Part shown: piece by piece, positions 1 to 5,091 of the stretch
Layout: every line of letters begins with the position of its first letter
Numbering within the stretch: the first letter of the stretch is position 1
Source of the DNA: Beijerinckiaceae bacterium
GTDB lineage: Bacteria; Pseudomonadota; Alphaproteobacteria; Rhizobiales; Beijerinckiaceae
DNA: 5,091 nt
Direction of reading: 5' to 3'
NCBI GenBank assembly: GCA_947456315.1
Contig: CANGRU010000154.1
Span: 1 to 5,091 of the forward strand
Position numbers and translations under genes: made by a program
The notes under the pieces: generated by a model
The model's database searches: none
What the model was told of the DNA's origin: nothing
Seen by the model: the letters and a program-made list of their open reading frames with translations, nothing else

Positions 1-60
1 CTCTGGATTGCTTCGCATGCGCTCGCAATGACGAACACAAGTCGCTCGCAATGACGAACC
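1..60. repeat. Intergenic repeat, copy 1, with partial tandem duplication
   Basis: Bases 3-33 match bases 2693-2723 with one difference in 31 (g at 19 where the other copy has t). The shared unit begins ctggattgcttcgcat and ends gctcgcaatgacg. Its last 17 bases, cgctcgcaatgacgaac at 20-36, recur exactly at 43-59, so the element is partly duplicated in tandem. It lies directly beyond the stop codon of the hydroxylase gene and may continue past the window edge. From memory, similar words (in reverse, cattgcgag...gaagcaatcc) are frequent intergenic repeats in many bacteria including alphaproteobacteria. No coding potential is seen here. Confidence 0.8.
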
Positions 61-1248
61 TCAACCAGGCACCTTGATCCCGTTATAAATCCAGTCGAGA
101 CACGACCACACATCCTCGCGTGTGCGCGAGCGTTCGCGTTGGTTGCGGACCTGCGCATCAATGCCGCTCAGATGGTAGTAATGCGACCAGAGCGTGCGGG
201 ACTCGAGCTGGATGCGCGCTGTGCGTAACAGCCGCTCGTTTTCAAAACGCTTGAACGCGCTCTCATAATCGCCCTTGCAGCCATCAATGAGAGAAGCCAG
301 CACTACTGCGTCTTCAATCGCCATGCCGGCGCCCTGCGCATAGGATTGCAAAGTGGCATGCGCGGCATCGCCCATCAGCACGACACGCCCCTTGGACCAG
401 CCGCGCTGCGGTTTGCGGTCGCCAATCGGCCAGCGGCGCTCCAGATCCAGCATTTTCACCATGGCACGCATGGCGGGATGCGAATGCATGTAAGTGCGCT
501 CGAGCTCGGCGCGATAGGCTTCCGTCTCCATCTTCTCGGCAAAGGTCTGCGTCTCGAAGACGGCGACAATGTTGAAAATGGTTTTATCGCGCAGCGGATA
601 ATGGACGATGTGAAAGCCCTCGCCGCCCCACAGCACCACATCATCGGTCGAGACGCCCTCGGGCACCTGATCGATGGGCACAATGGTGCGATGGGCCACA
701 TAGCCCGTCTGTGCGGGCTCGCTGTCACCCATAATGCTTTTGCGCAAATGCGAGCGGATGCCATCCGCACCGATCACCAGCGCGCCTTCAAAGCGGCGAC
801 CATCGGCGCTGATCACCACGACATGATCGCCGTGATCTTCATGGCCCGTCACTGCCGCATCTTCATCCAGATGGATGGCGGGATAGGTGCGGCATGCGGC
901 CACCAGTATGTTGTGCAGATCGACACGGTGAATGACCATGTAGGGGTTGTCATGATAGCGCGCGCGGAACTCCGCGCCCGTATCGACCACCGTCACAGGC
1001 TCTCCATCAAAGGCGTCGATCATCATGACATTTTTGGGCAGGACGCTGGCGGCAATCACCTCGTCGCGCAGACCAAGATGGGCCATCATCGGGGGCACAT
1101 TGGGGCCGAGCTGAATGCCATAGCCAATGGCACCGAATTGCGGGGCCTGTTCCAGCACACGCACCTGCCAGCCCTTGCGTGCAAGCGCAATGGCCGCACA
1201 CAGCCCGCCAATGCCGCCGCCCACAATGATGATGGTCTTGTCCCGCAT
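61..1248 (-). CDS. FAD-dependent aromatic hydroxylase, probable 3-hydroxybenzoate 6-hydroxylase
   Basis: Likely a cytoplasmic, NAD(P)H-dependent group A flavoprotein monooxygenase that converts 3-hydroxybenzoate to gentisate. The 395 residues show the three FAD motifs of the family in order: the Rossmann GGGIGG at 10-15 with acidic E33 after the second strand, the DG motif around GADG 160-163, and the GD motif GDAAH at 293-297. H213, Y217 and Q301 fall at the positions I recall as active-site residues of the Rhodococcus enzyme. The C-terminal stretch with YYH, VRN and a final LDWIYNG also fits that subfamily, and the length is normal. The start at 1248 is chosen because GGGAG lies 5 bases upstream and the Rossmann fold follows at once; an in-frame ATG at 1341 would add 31 unlikely residues. 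No other gentisate-pathway gene is in the window, so salicylate or another hydroxybenzoate or hydroxynicotinate remains a possible substrate. Confidence 0.88.
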   Translation of the reverse strand: MRDKTIIIVGGGIGGLCAAIALARKGWQVRVLEQAPQFGAIGYGIQLGPNVPPMMAHLGLRDEVIAASVLPKNVMMIDAFDGEPVTVVDTGAEFRARYHDNPYMVIHRVDLHNILVAACRTYPAIHLDEDAAVTGHEDHGDHVVVISADGRRFEGALVIGADGIRSHLRKSIMGDSEPAQTGYVAHRTIVPIDQVPEGVSTDDVVLWGGEGFHIVHYPLRDKTIFNIVAVFETQTFAEKMETEAYRAELERTYMHSHPAMRAMVKMLDLERRWPIGDRKPQRGWSKGRVVLMGDAAHATLQSYAQGAGMAIEDAVVLASLIDGCKGDYESAFKRFENERLLRTARIQLESRTLWSHYYHLSGIDAQVRNQRERSRTREDVWSCLDWIYNGIKVPG

Positions 1249-1383
1249 GACCGCTCCCGCCCGTCTGATCTTTTTGTCTGCAACCAAAACTACGGGACAC
1301 GCGCCAAGCCTGCAAGCAAGCGCCCTTTCCCGAGAGCGCAAAAACGGCTAAGCCCTCCCCTCCTGTCTCAATCCGGTTTGTCC
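1249..1383. promoter_or_regulatory. Divergent intergenic region between hydroxylase and Hsp70-like gene
   Basis: These 135 bases separate two start codons that point away from each other, so promoters for both genes should lie here or inside the neighbouring 5' ends. For the hydroxylase the best pair I find is TTGCAG (1310-1315) and TAGTTT (1287-1292) with a 17-base spacer, which is weak at -10. For the plus-strand gene I find no convincing -35/-10 pair. The stretch aagcctgcaagcaagc around 1306-1321 contains the word aagc three times but no clear dyad. A shared operator is possible but not demonstrated. Confidence 0.4.
1254..1258 (-). promoter_or_regulatory. Ribosome binding site of the hydroxylase gene
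   Basis: On the minus strand GGGAG stands 5 bases before the ATG at 1248. It is the best Shine-Dalgarno match near any candidate start of this gene and supports the 395-residue form. Confidence 0.6.
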
Positions 1384-2631
1384 ATGCCCGCCTGCGGCCT
1401 TGATTTCGGCACATCCAACACAACACTTGGCACCATGATCACAGGCGCACCGCGTCTGGCGGCGCTTGAAGGCGCGCATGTGACCATTCCCAGCGCCATT
1501 TTCTTTGGCTGGTCGGGTGAACCCGTCATCGGGCGCGCGGCGATGGCGGCTTATGCGGAGGGCACATCAGGACGCCTGATGCGCTCGCTCAAAAGCGTGC
1601 TGGGCACAAGTCTGGCGGAAGAAGCAACCCAACTGGGTCGCCGCCGCTTGCGCTTTCATGAAGTGATCTCGCTGTTCGTCAGCCAAGTGAAAGCGCGCGG
1701 CGAGGCCGCACATGGCATGAGCTTCGATGCGGTTGTGCATGGTCGGCCCGTGCATTTCGTCGACAACAATCCGGATGGCGACCGCAAGGCTGAAGACATG
1801 CTGCGCATCATCGCGCGCGAGGCCGGCTTTCGCGAGATTTCCTTTCAATATGAGCCGATTGCCGCAGCGCTTGATTATGAGCGCACGTTGAAGCGCGAAG
1901 AGATTGCGCTGATTGCCGACATTGGCGGCGGCACATCGGATTTTTCCATCGTGCGCCTGTCGTCCAAGCGTCACAAAAAGACCGAACGTGCAGATGATAT
2001 TCTGGCCAATGACGGCATCCGTGTGGGCGGCGTCGATTTCGATCGCATTCTGTCGCTGGCGCGCATCATGCCGCTGTTGGGCTTTGGCTCACCCACCACA
2101 CGCGCGGGCCGCGATGTGCCGGGCGGGCATTATCACGACCTCGCCACCTGGGCGAATATCAACCGCCTCTACAATGACAAGACGCGCCGCGACTTGCGCG
2201 ACATCCGTCGCGATGCTGTGCAGCCTGAACTCATCGACCGCATGGCGCATGTGCTGGATCGCGAACTCGGCCACACTCTGGCTGTGCTGATCGAAGAGGC
2301 CAAAATCAATCTGTCGCAGCAAGACAAGGTCAGCATTGATCTGGGCATGGTGGAAGACGATCTCGTCAGCGCCTTTTCACAAGACGATTTCGCACAAGAC
2401 ACTGCCCGCCCCGCCTTGCGCATCGGCGAGCGCATTGCCCATTGTCTGACCATGGCGGGATTGAAAGAGGGTGATATTTCCTCGCTCTTCCTCACCGGCG
2501 GCACCACCCGCATCGCGCATGTGCGCCATGAGATCACACGCCATCTGCCCGATGCGCGGATTGTGGAGGGCGACACATTTGGGGCGGTGGGCGCAGGACT
2601 GACGATCGAAGCCGCACGCCGCTACGGCTGA
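1384..2631 (+). CDS. Hsp70/YegD-like ATPase-domain protein
   Basis: A 415-residue cytoplasmic protein of the actin-like ATPase superfamily. The phosphate-1 motif GLDFGTSNT is at 5-13 (D7, T10), a lysine matching the DnaK catalytic lysine is K70 in RSLKSVLG, the connect motif YEPIAAALDYE begins at Y156, and phosphate-2 ADIGGGTSDF begins at A178 with D179 and T184. VGGVDFD begins at V214, EEAKINLS begins at E304, and the adenosine motif FLTGGTTR is at 369-376. All key nucleotide-binding residues appear present, but the protein ends soon after, so the peptide-binding domain and lid of DnaK (about 640 residues) are missing. E. coli YegD, about 450 residues, is the closest familiar relative. The client or function is unknown. 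The ATG at 1384 is chosen because the first motif begins four residues later; its Shine-Dalgarno is poor, and an in-frame TTG at 1378 is an alternative. Divergent from the hydroxylase gene. Confidence 0.85.
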   Translation: MPACGLDFGTSNTTLGTMITGAPRLAALEGAHVTIPSAIFFGWSGEPVIGRAAMAAYAEGTSGRLMRSLKSVLGTSLAEEATQLGRRRLRFHEVISLFVSQVKARGEAAHGMSFDAVVHGRPVHFVDNNPDGDRKAEDMLRIIAREAGFREISFQYEPIAAALDYERTLKREEIALIADIGGGTSDFSIVRLSSKRHKKTERADDILANDGIRVGGVDFDRILSLARIMPLLGFGSPTTRAGRDVPGGHYHDLATWANINRLYNDKTRRDLRDIRRDAVQPELIDRMAHVLDRELGHTLAVLIEEAKINLSQQDKVSIDLGMVEDDLVSAFSQDDFAQDTARPALRIGERIAHCLTMAGLKEGDISSLFLTGGTTRIAHVRHEITRHLPDARIVEGDTFGAVGAGLTIEAARRYG

Positions 2632-2640
2632 TGGATATCG

Positions 2641-2724
2641 TCAAGGCGGGAGCCGCAGGCGGCGCGGCAATCCAGAGGCCACACGTGAGGCGCTGGATTG
2701 CTTCGCATTCGCTCGCAATGACGG
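2641..2724. repeat. Intergenic repeat, copy 2, with fold-back arm
   Basis: Bases 2693-2723 are the second copy of the element at 3-33. Here it is preceded by a reverse-complement arm: gcaatccag at 2667-2675 pairs perfectly with ctggattgc at 2693-2701 across a 17-base loop that contains the palindrome cacgtg at 2682-2687. A small GC-rich hairpin, gccgcaggcggc at 2652-2663, lies just upstream. The element fills the gap between the end of the Hsp70-like gene and the 3' end of the tRNA gene. There is no T-run on either side, so it does not look like a standard intrinsic terminator, although it could still stop or stabilise transcripts coming from both directions. Confidence 0.75.
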
Positions 2725-2731
2725 AAAGAAA

Positions 2732-2809
2732 TGGTCGGAGTGGCGGGATTCGAACCCACGACCCCTTGTCCCCCAGACAAGTGCGCTAACCGGGCTGCGC
2801 TACACTCCG
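2732..2809 (-). tRNA. tRNA-Pro (anticodon GGG)
   Basis: The minus strand folds into a full cloverleaf of 78 bases with encoded CCA (2734-2732). The acceptor stem is CGGAGTG/CACTCCG with discriminator A. The D stem is GCGC/GCGC with a 10-base loop, and the anticodon stem is CTTGT/ACAAG with loop CTGGGGG, giving anticodon GGG, which reads CCC and CCU. The variable loop has 5 bases, and the T arm is GTGGG-TTCGAAT-CCCGC. The first pair C1-G72, A73 and the G35-G36 of the anticodon agree with known bacterial proline tRNA identity elements. It lies in the same direction as the MerR-type gene but has its own promoter. Confidence 0.97.
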
Positions 2810-2818
2810 ACGAGACGG

Positions 2819-2847
2819 CTTATAGAGATCGGGATCGGCTCCCGCAA
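2819..2847 (-). promoter_or_regulatory. Probable promoter of tRNA-Pro
   Basis: On the minus strand TTGCGG (2847-2842) and TATAAG (2824-2819) are spaced by 17 bases; the -10 matches five of six consensus positions and the -35 three. The predicted transcription start, about 7 bases beyond the -10, falls two or three bases before the first tRNA base, which suits a tRNA with a very short leader. The spacer contains a small perfect hairpin, cggga/tcccg (2830-2834 with 2840-2844), of unknown meaning. Confidence 0.55.
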
Positions 2848-2875
2848 CCGCTGAACGGCTTTTGTGGCAGATTAT

Positions 2876-3370
2876 TCAGGCCCGTGCGGCCGCCAGCAGG
2901 CGCTCGCATTCGGCAATCTCTGCCAAGACACCTTGCAGAGCTGCAATATCGGCGCTGGAGAGGCCGGCCTCGACGGATTGCGGACGCACAGGCGCCTCGT
3001 CATAGGCCTCTGCATAATCGCCCGCATCCTCATCAGACAGGGTCGGCTCGATGCGAGACTGCGGCTGGGCGACGGCCGGCCCGACAGGGCGGACAGCGCC
3101 TTCACGCACCAGTGCGATAATGGCCTTGGCGCCCTGCTCTTTCAAAATGCGCTGGACGCCGCGGATCGTATAACCCTCGCCATAGAGCAAATGGCGAATG
3201 GCGCGCAGCAGCTCGACATCATCGGGACGGTAATAGCGACGACCACCGCCACGCTTCATCGGCTTGATCTGGGAGAAACGTGTCTCCCAGAAGCGCAGGA
3301 CATGCTGGGGAAGATCGAGATCCTCGGCGACTTCGCTGATCGTCTTGAAGGCATCAGCGGGTCGGTCCAT
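2876..3370 (-). CDS. MerR-family transcriptional regulator (MlrA-like type)
   Basis: A 164-residue DNA-binding protein of unknown target. Residues 9-80 form a MerR-type winged helix-turn-helix: the recognition part runs from [12 protein letters not shown] through [10 protein letters not shown] (about 9-32), the wing carries [15 protein letters not shown] (41-55), and the second helical pair includes [16 protein letters not shown] (63-78). Residues 90-135 are acidic and proline-rich, probably a flexible linker, and 137-164 look like a short helix that could pair two monomers. There is only one cysteine (C155), so there is no metal- or redox-sensing cysteine pair as in MerR, CueR or SoxR. The start at 3370 fits the domain; GAGAG lies about 10 bases upstream, a modest ribosome site. 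It begins 28 bases after the ihfA stop in the same direction and is probably cotranscribed with ihfA. Confidence 0.88.
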   Translation of the reverse strand: MDRPADAFKTISEVAEDLDLPQHVLRFWETRFSQIKPMKRGGGRRYYRPDDVELLRAIRHLLYGEGYTIRGVQRILKEQGAKAIIALVREGAVRPVGPAVAQPQSRIEPTLSDEDAGDYAEAYDEAPVRPQSVEAGLSSADIAALQGVLAEIAECERLLAAARA

Positions 3371-3398
3371 GGCTCAAACTCTCTCGGGTTGGTCTGGG

Positions 3399-3737
3399 TT
3401 ATTCGAGGACGTCAGCTGCCGTCCCGTCATTGATTCGCGACTTCATGATATTCGAAGGTTTGAAGACCATCACCCTGCGTGGCGTGATTGGCACTTCTAT
3501 TCCTGTTTTCTGGTTGCGGCCCACCCGCTCGCCCTTGTCACGGACCATGAAGGAACCGAAGGAGGAGAGCTTGACCACCTCGCCGCGGATGATCGCATCC
3601 GAAATCTCGCCCAGCACAACCTCGACCATTTCAGCCGAGTCAGACCGTGACAGGCCGACACGGCCATAAACAGCTTCCGCAAGGTCAGCGCGGGTTACAG
3701 TGCTGGTGGTTTTTGAATCGAAATGAGTACGGGTCAT
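3399..3737 (-). CDS. ihfA: Integration host factor alpha subunit
   Basis: IHF-alpha pairs with IHF-beta to bend DNA sharply at specific sites in recombination, replication and transcription. The 112-residue product has the HU/IHF fold: helices from [16 protein letters not shown] (14-29) onward, [21 protein letters not shown] (55-75) leading into the beta arm, then [21 protein letters not shown], whose [13 protein letters not shown] part is typical of IhfA rather than HU. Unusually, residue 76 at the arm tip is Gln (codon 3512-3510), giving RNQKTG where E. coli IhfA has RNPKTG with the intercalating P65. The start at 3737 is preferred because GGA lies 7 bases upstream and the length fits alphaproteobacterial IhfA; an ATG at 3749 would add four residues but has no ribosome site. 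It is followed closely by the MerR-type gene. Confidence 0.93.
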   Translation of the reverse strand: MTRTHFDSKTTSTVTRADLAEAVYGRVGLSRSDSAEMVEVVLGEISDAIIRGEVVKLSSFGSFMVRDKGERVGRNQKTGIEVPITPRRVMVFKPSNIMKSRINDGTAADVLE

Positions 3738-3762
3738 GGCAAAATCCATAATGAAAAACAAA

Positions 3763-3784
3763 GCTATCGTAACTGATAGCGATA
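3763..3784. promoter_or_regulatory. Inverted repeat overlapping the ihfA promoter, possible operator
   Basis: gctatc (3763-3768) and gatagc (3775-3780) are perfect reverse complements separated by 6 bases. A second, overlapping pair is tatcg (3765-3769) with cgata (3780-3784). Together they cover the predicted -10 element and much of the spacer, which is where a repressor or a MerR-type activator would bind. The regulator encoded just downstream is an obvious candidate, but this is inference only. Confidence 0.4.
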
Positions 3785-3793
3785 CGTTTGCAA
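3766..3793 (-). promoter_or_regulatory. Candidate ihfA promoter
   Basis: On the minus strand TTGCAA (3793-3788) and TACGAT (3771-3766) are separated by 16 bases; each matches four of six consensus positions. The start of transcription would be near 3759, leaving a leader of about 20 bases before the preferred ihfA ATG and only about 10 before the ATG at 3749. It lies just beyond the fabH terminator, as expected if ihfA is a separate transcription unit. Confidence 0.4.
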
Positions 3794-3829
3794 TAGGAAT
3801 CTGCACATTCGGGCCGATCACGCCCTGAC

Positions 3830-3861
3830 AAAAAGACGGGGGAAGCCGAACACGTCCCCGC
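3830..3861 (-). terminator. Intrinsic terminator after fabH
   Basis: Read on the minus strand, GCGGGG (3861-3856) pairs with CCCCGT (3841-3836), including one G-T wobble, across a 14-base loop. It is followed by C and a run of five T (3834-3830). An alternative register pairs GGGGA with TCCCC. Either form gives a GC-rich stem with a T-run, the standard layout of a factor-independent terminator. It separates plsX-fabH from ihfA. Confidence 0.65.
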
Positions 3862-3863
3862 AT

Positions 3864-3884
3864 AAATCCCGAAAAACGGGATTT
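3864..3884. terminator. Symmetrical hairpin overlapping the fabH stop codon
   Basis: aaatcccg (3864-3871) and cgggattt (3877-3884) are a perfect 8-base inverted repeat with a loop of five identical bases (T on the minus strand, A on the plus). The right arm includes two bases of the fabH TAA stop (3885-3883). The stem has A/T flanks but no following T-run on the minus strand, so it may be an auxiliary terminator or a 3'-end protecting hairpin acting with the stronger stem just beyond it. Confidence 0.5.
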
Positions 3885-4917
3885 ACCAGCGGATCAGCGC
3901 CGAGCCCCAGGTAAAGCCGCCGCCCATAGCTTCGATCATGACGAGATTTCCGGGCTTGATTCGCCCGTCCGCCACAGCGGTGGCCAGCGCCAACGGAATG
4001 GAGGCCGCCGATGTATTGCCGTGCTGGTCGACGGTGACGACGATTTTTTCCGGCGCAATGCCGAGCTTTTCGGCCGACGCATCGATGATGCGGCGATTGG
4101 CCTGATGGGGCACGAACCAGTCGAGATCTGCGGCCGTTGTGTTGGTTGCCGCAAAGGCATCGACCATGACGTCTGTGACCATGCTGACCGCATGGCGGAA
4201 CACGTCTTTGCCCTGCATGCGCAAATGACCGACCGTCTTGGTCGAGGATGGTCCGCCATCGACATAAAGCTTTTCGCGGTGACGCCCGTCGGAGCGCAGA
4301 TGCGTAGTCAACACGCCGCGATCCTGCACGCTGCCGGTGCCCTCTTGCGCTTCGAGCACAACAGCGCCCGCGCCATCGCCAAACAGCACGCAGGTTGTGC
4401 GATCATTCCAGTCGAGCAGACGCGAGAATGTTTCCGCGCCGATCACCAACGCGCGCTTGTGCGAGCCGGAGATGAGAAACTTGTCCGCCACTGTGATCGC
4501 ATAGACAAAGCCCGAGCAGACCGCTTGCAGATCGAAAGCGGCACCATGGTGCATGCCGATGGCGGCCTGCACCTGTGTGGCGGTCGAGGGAAACGTGTAA
4601 TCGGGTGACGAGGTCGCCACGATCACCAGATCGATGTCTTGTGCGGTGAGGCCGGCATTAGCCAGGGCTGCATTGGCGGCGTGGGTTGCCAGCATCGAGG
4701 TGGTTTCACCTTCGGCAGCAATGTGGCGGTTGCGGATACCGGTGCGCTGCACGATCCAGTCGTCACTTGTGTCGACCATCTTTTCGAGATCGGCATTGGA
4801 GACTTTGTTGGCTGGCAGGTAAGAGCCAATGCCACGAATGACAGAGCGCAGTTTGGTCTGGCCTAGGGTCAATGTATTTGTCCGTTTCGCTGCGCTGCGC
4901 GTGTCACGCGCCTGCAT
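3883..4917 (-). CDS. fabH: 3-oxoacyl-[acyl-carrier-protein] synthase III
   Basis: FabH (KAS III) condenses acetyl-CoA with malonyl-ACP to start type II fatty acid synthesis in the cytoplasm. The thiolase-fold protein carries the full triad: Cys134 in QAVCSGF, His271 in VPHQANRR and Asn301 in QHGNTSAAS, with the 30-residue His-Asn spacing of E. coli Fab[16 protein letters not shown] near the N-terminus and the glycine-rich [13 protein letters not shown] at the C-terminus are typical. The start is uncertain. ATG 4917 gives 344 residues and overlaps plsX by 14 bases, suggesting translational coupling, with GAG four bases upstream. The usual FabH begins only a few residues before [12 protein letters not shown], so TTG at 4872 (329 residues) is a serious alternative. 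ATG 4950 would give 355 residues and lacks a ribosome site. Confidence 0.93.
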   Translation of the reverse strand: MQARDTRSAAKRTNTLTLGQTKLRSVIRGIGSYLPANKVSNADLEKMVDTSDDWIVQRTGIRNRHIAAEGETTSMLATHAANAALANAGLTAQDIDLVIVATSSPDYTFPSTATQVQAAIGMHHGAAFDLQAVCSGFVYAITVADKFLISGSHKRALVIGAETFSRLLDWNDRTTCVLFGDGAGAVVLEAQEGTGSVQDRGVLTTHLRSDGRHREKLYVDGGPSSTKTVGHLRMQGKDVFRHAVSMVTDVMVDAFAATNTTAADLDWFVPHQANRRIIDASAEKLGIAPEKIVVTVDQHGNTSAASIPLALATAVADGRIKPGNLVMIEAMGGGFTWGSALIRW

Positions 4918-5091
4918 CCATCTCGTCTGTAATGGTGATCCGCCGATCATCAGCCACTGCGAGAGAGTGGCGAATCTTTTCCATCAATTGGTGGCGGGCC
5001 ATGTCGTAGCCTATGCCAACAGCGTTGGAATATCCGCGGATATCCGTGCCGCCGTGGCTTTTGATGACAATGCCATCAAGACCCAGAAACA
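4904..5091 (-). CDS. plsX: Phosphate acyltransferase PlsX, C-terminal end (partial)
   Basis: PlsX makes acyl-phosphate from acyl-ACP for the first step of phosphatidic acid synthesis. Only the last 61 codons are inside the window; the rest lies beyond base 5091. The visible part contains [20 protein letters not shown], a close match to the conserved C-terminal GLNGIVVKSHGGAD block of the family, then a helix with [18 protein letters not shown] and an acidic tail ending EMDAGA before TGA (4906-4904). The frame is fixed by these motifs. Its last codons overlap the preferred fabH start, and plsX followed by fabH is a common bacterial order that links phospholipid and fatty acid synthesis. Confidence 0.92.
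   Translation of the reverse strand, partial: FLGLDGIVIKSHGGTDIRGYSNAVGIGYDMARHQLMEKIRHSLAVADDRRITITDEMDAGA

Noticed and set aside
346..1383. Open plus-strand frame running through the hydroxylase gene into the Hsp70-like gene, which would give a 761-residue protein
   Set aside because: The upstream 346 codons are the antisense of a well-supported hydroxylase, are rich in His and Ala as expected for a shadow frame, and match no Hsp70 feature. The ATPase motif starts only four residues after the ATG at 1384.
2732..2754. tRNA-Pro 3' end as an integration site for an element carrying the hydroxylase and Hsp70-like genes
   Set aside because: The tRNA 3' end faces those genes, but I find no second copy of its terminal sequence between 1 and 2731, no integrase and no phage or plasmid gene.
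2830..2844. Hairpin cggga/tcccg between the MerR-type gene and tRNA-Pro as a terminator
   Set aside because: The stem has only five pairs and no T-run on the minus strand, and it sits inside the spacer of the likely tRNA promoter.
2864..3433. Plus-strand open frame opposite the MerR-type gene
   Set aside because: It is fully antisense to a gene with a clear DNA-binding domain and runs across the ihfA-merR junction; its translation shows no recognisable domain.
3738..3863. Longer IhfA starting at 3863 (154 residues)
   Set aside because: The extra residues lie in the fabH terminator and the predicted ihfA promoter, and do not resemble any IhfA N-terminus.
4021..4608. Plus-strand open frame opposite fabH
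   Set aside because: It is antisense to the catalytic core of fabH; the His- and Cys-rich translation is typical of a shadow frame in GC-rich DNA.

Overview
The window looks like chromosome of an alphaproteobacterium, most likely of the Hyphomicrobiales (Rhizobiales). The basis is the minus-strand gene order plsX, fabH, ihfA, MerR-type regulator, tRNA-Pro, which I recall as typical of that group, together with moderately high GC and alphaproteobacterial-looking proteins. No species can be named from the sequence alone.

The right half (about 2730-5091, all minus strand) is housekeeping. It starts with the last 61 codons of plsX, which overlap the start of fabH, and both genes serve the beginning of phospholipid and fatty acid synthesis. 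fabH ends in a hairpin that overlaps its stop codon, followed by a conventional hairpin-plus-T-run terminator. A separate short transcription unit then carries ihfA and a small MerR-family regulator. Its candidate promoter overlaps an inverted repeat. A tRNA-Pro (anticodon GGG) follows with its own good sigma-70-like promoter.

The left half (about 61-2631) is a divergent pair that looks accessory rather than core. On the minus strand is a complete FAD-dependent aromatic hydroxylase resembling 3-hydroxybenzoate 6-hydroxylase, the entry to the gentisate pathway. On the plus strand is a 415-residue Hsp70/YegD-like protein that has the actin-type ATPase domain but no substrate-binding domain. They share a 135-base spacer. 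Their 3' ends both run into copies of the same intergenic repeat (1-60 and 2641-2724).

I see no CRISPR array, insertion sequence, phage gene or new defence system. The most unusual points are a glutamine in IhfA where IHF normally has the DNA-intercalating proline, the dyad over the predicted ihfA promoter, the repeat family that brackets the divergent pair, and the ATPase-only Hsp70 homologue.
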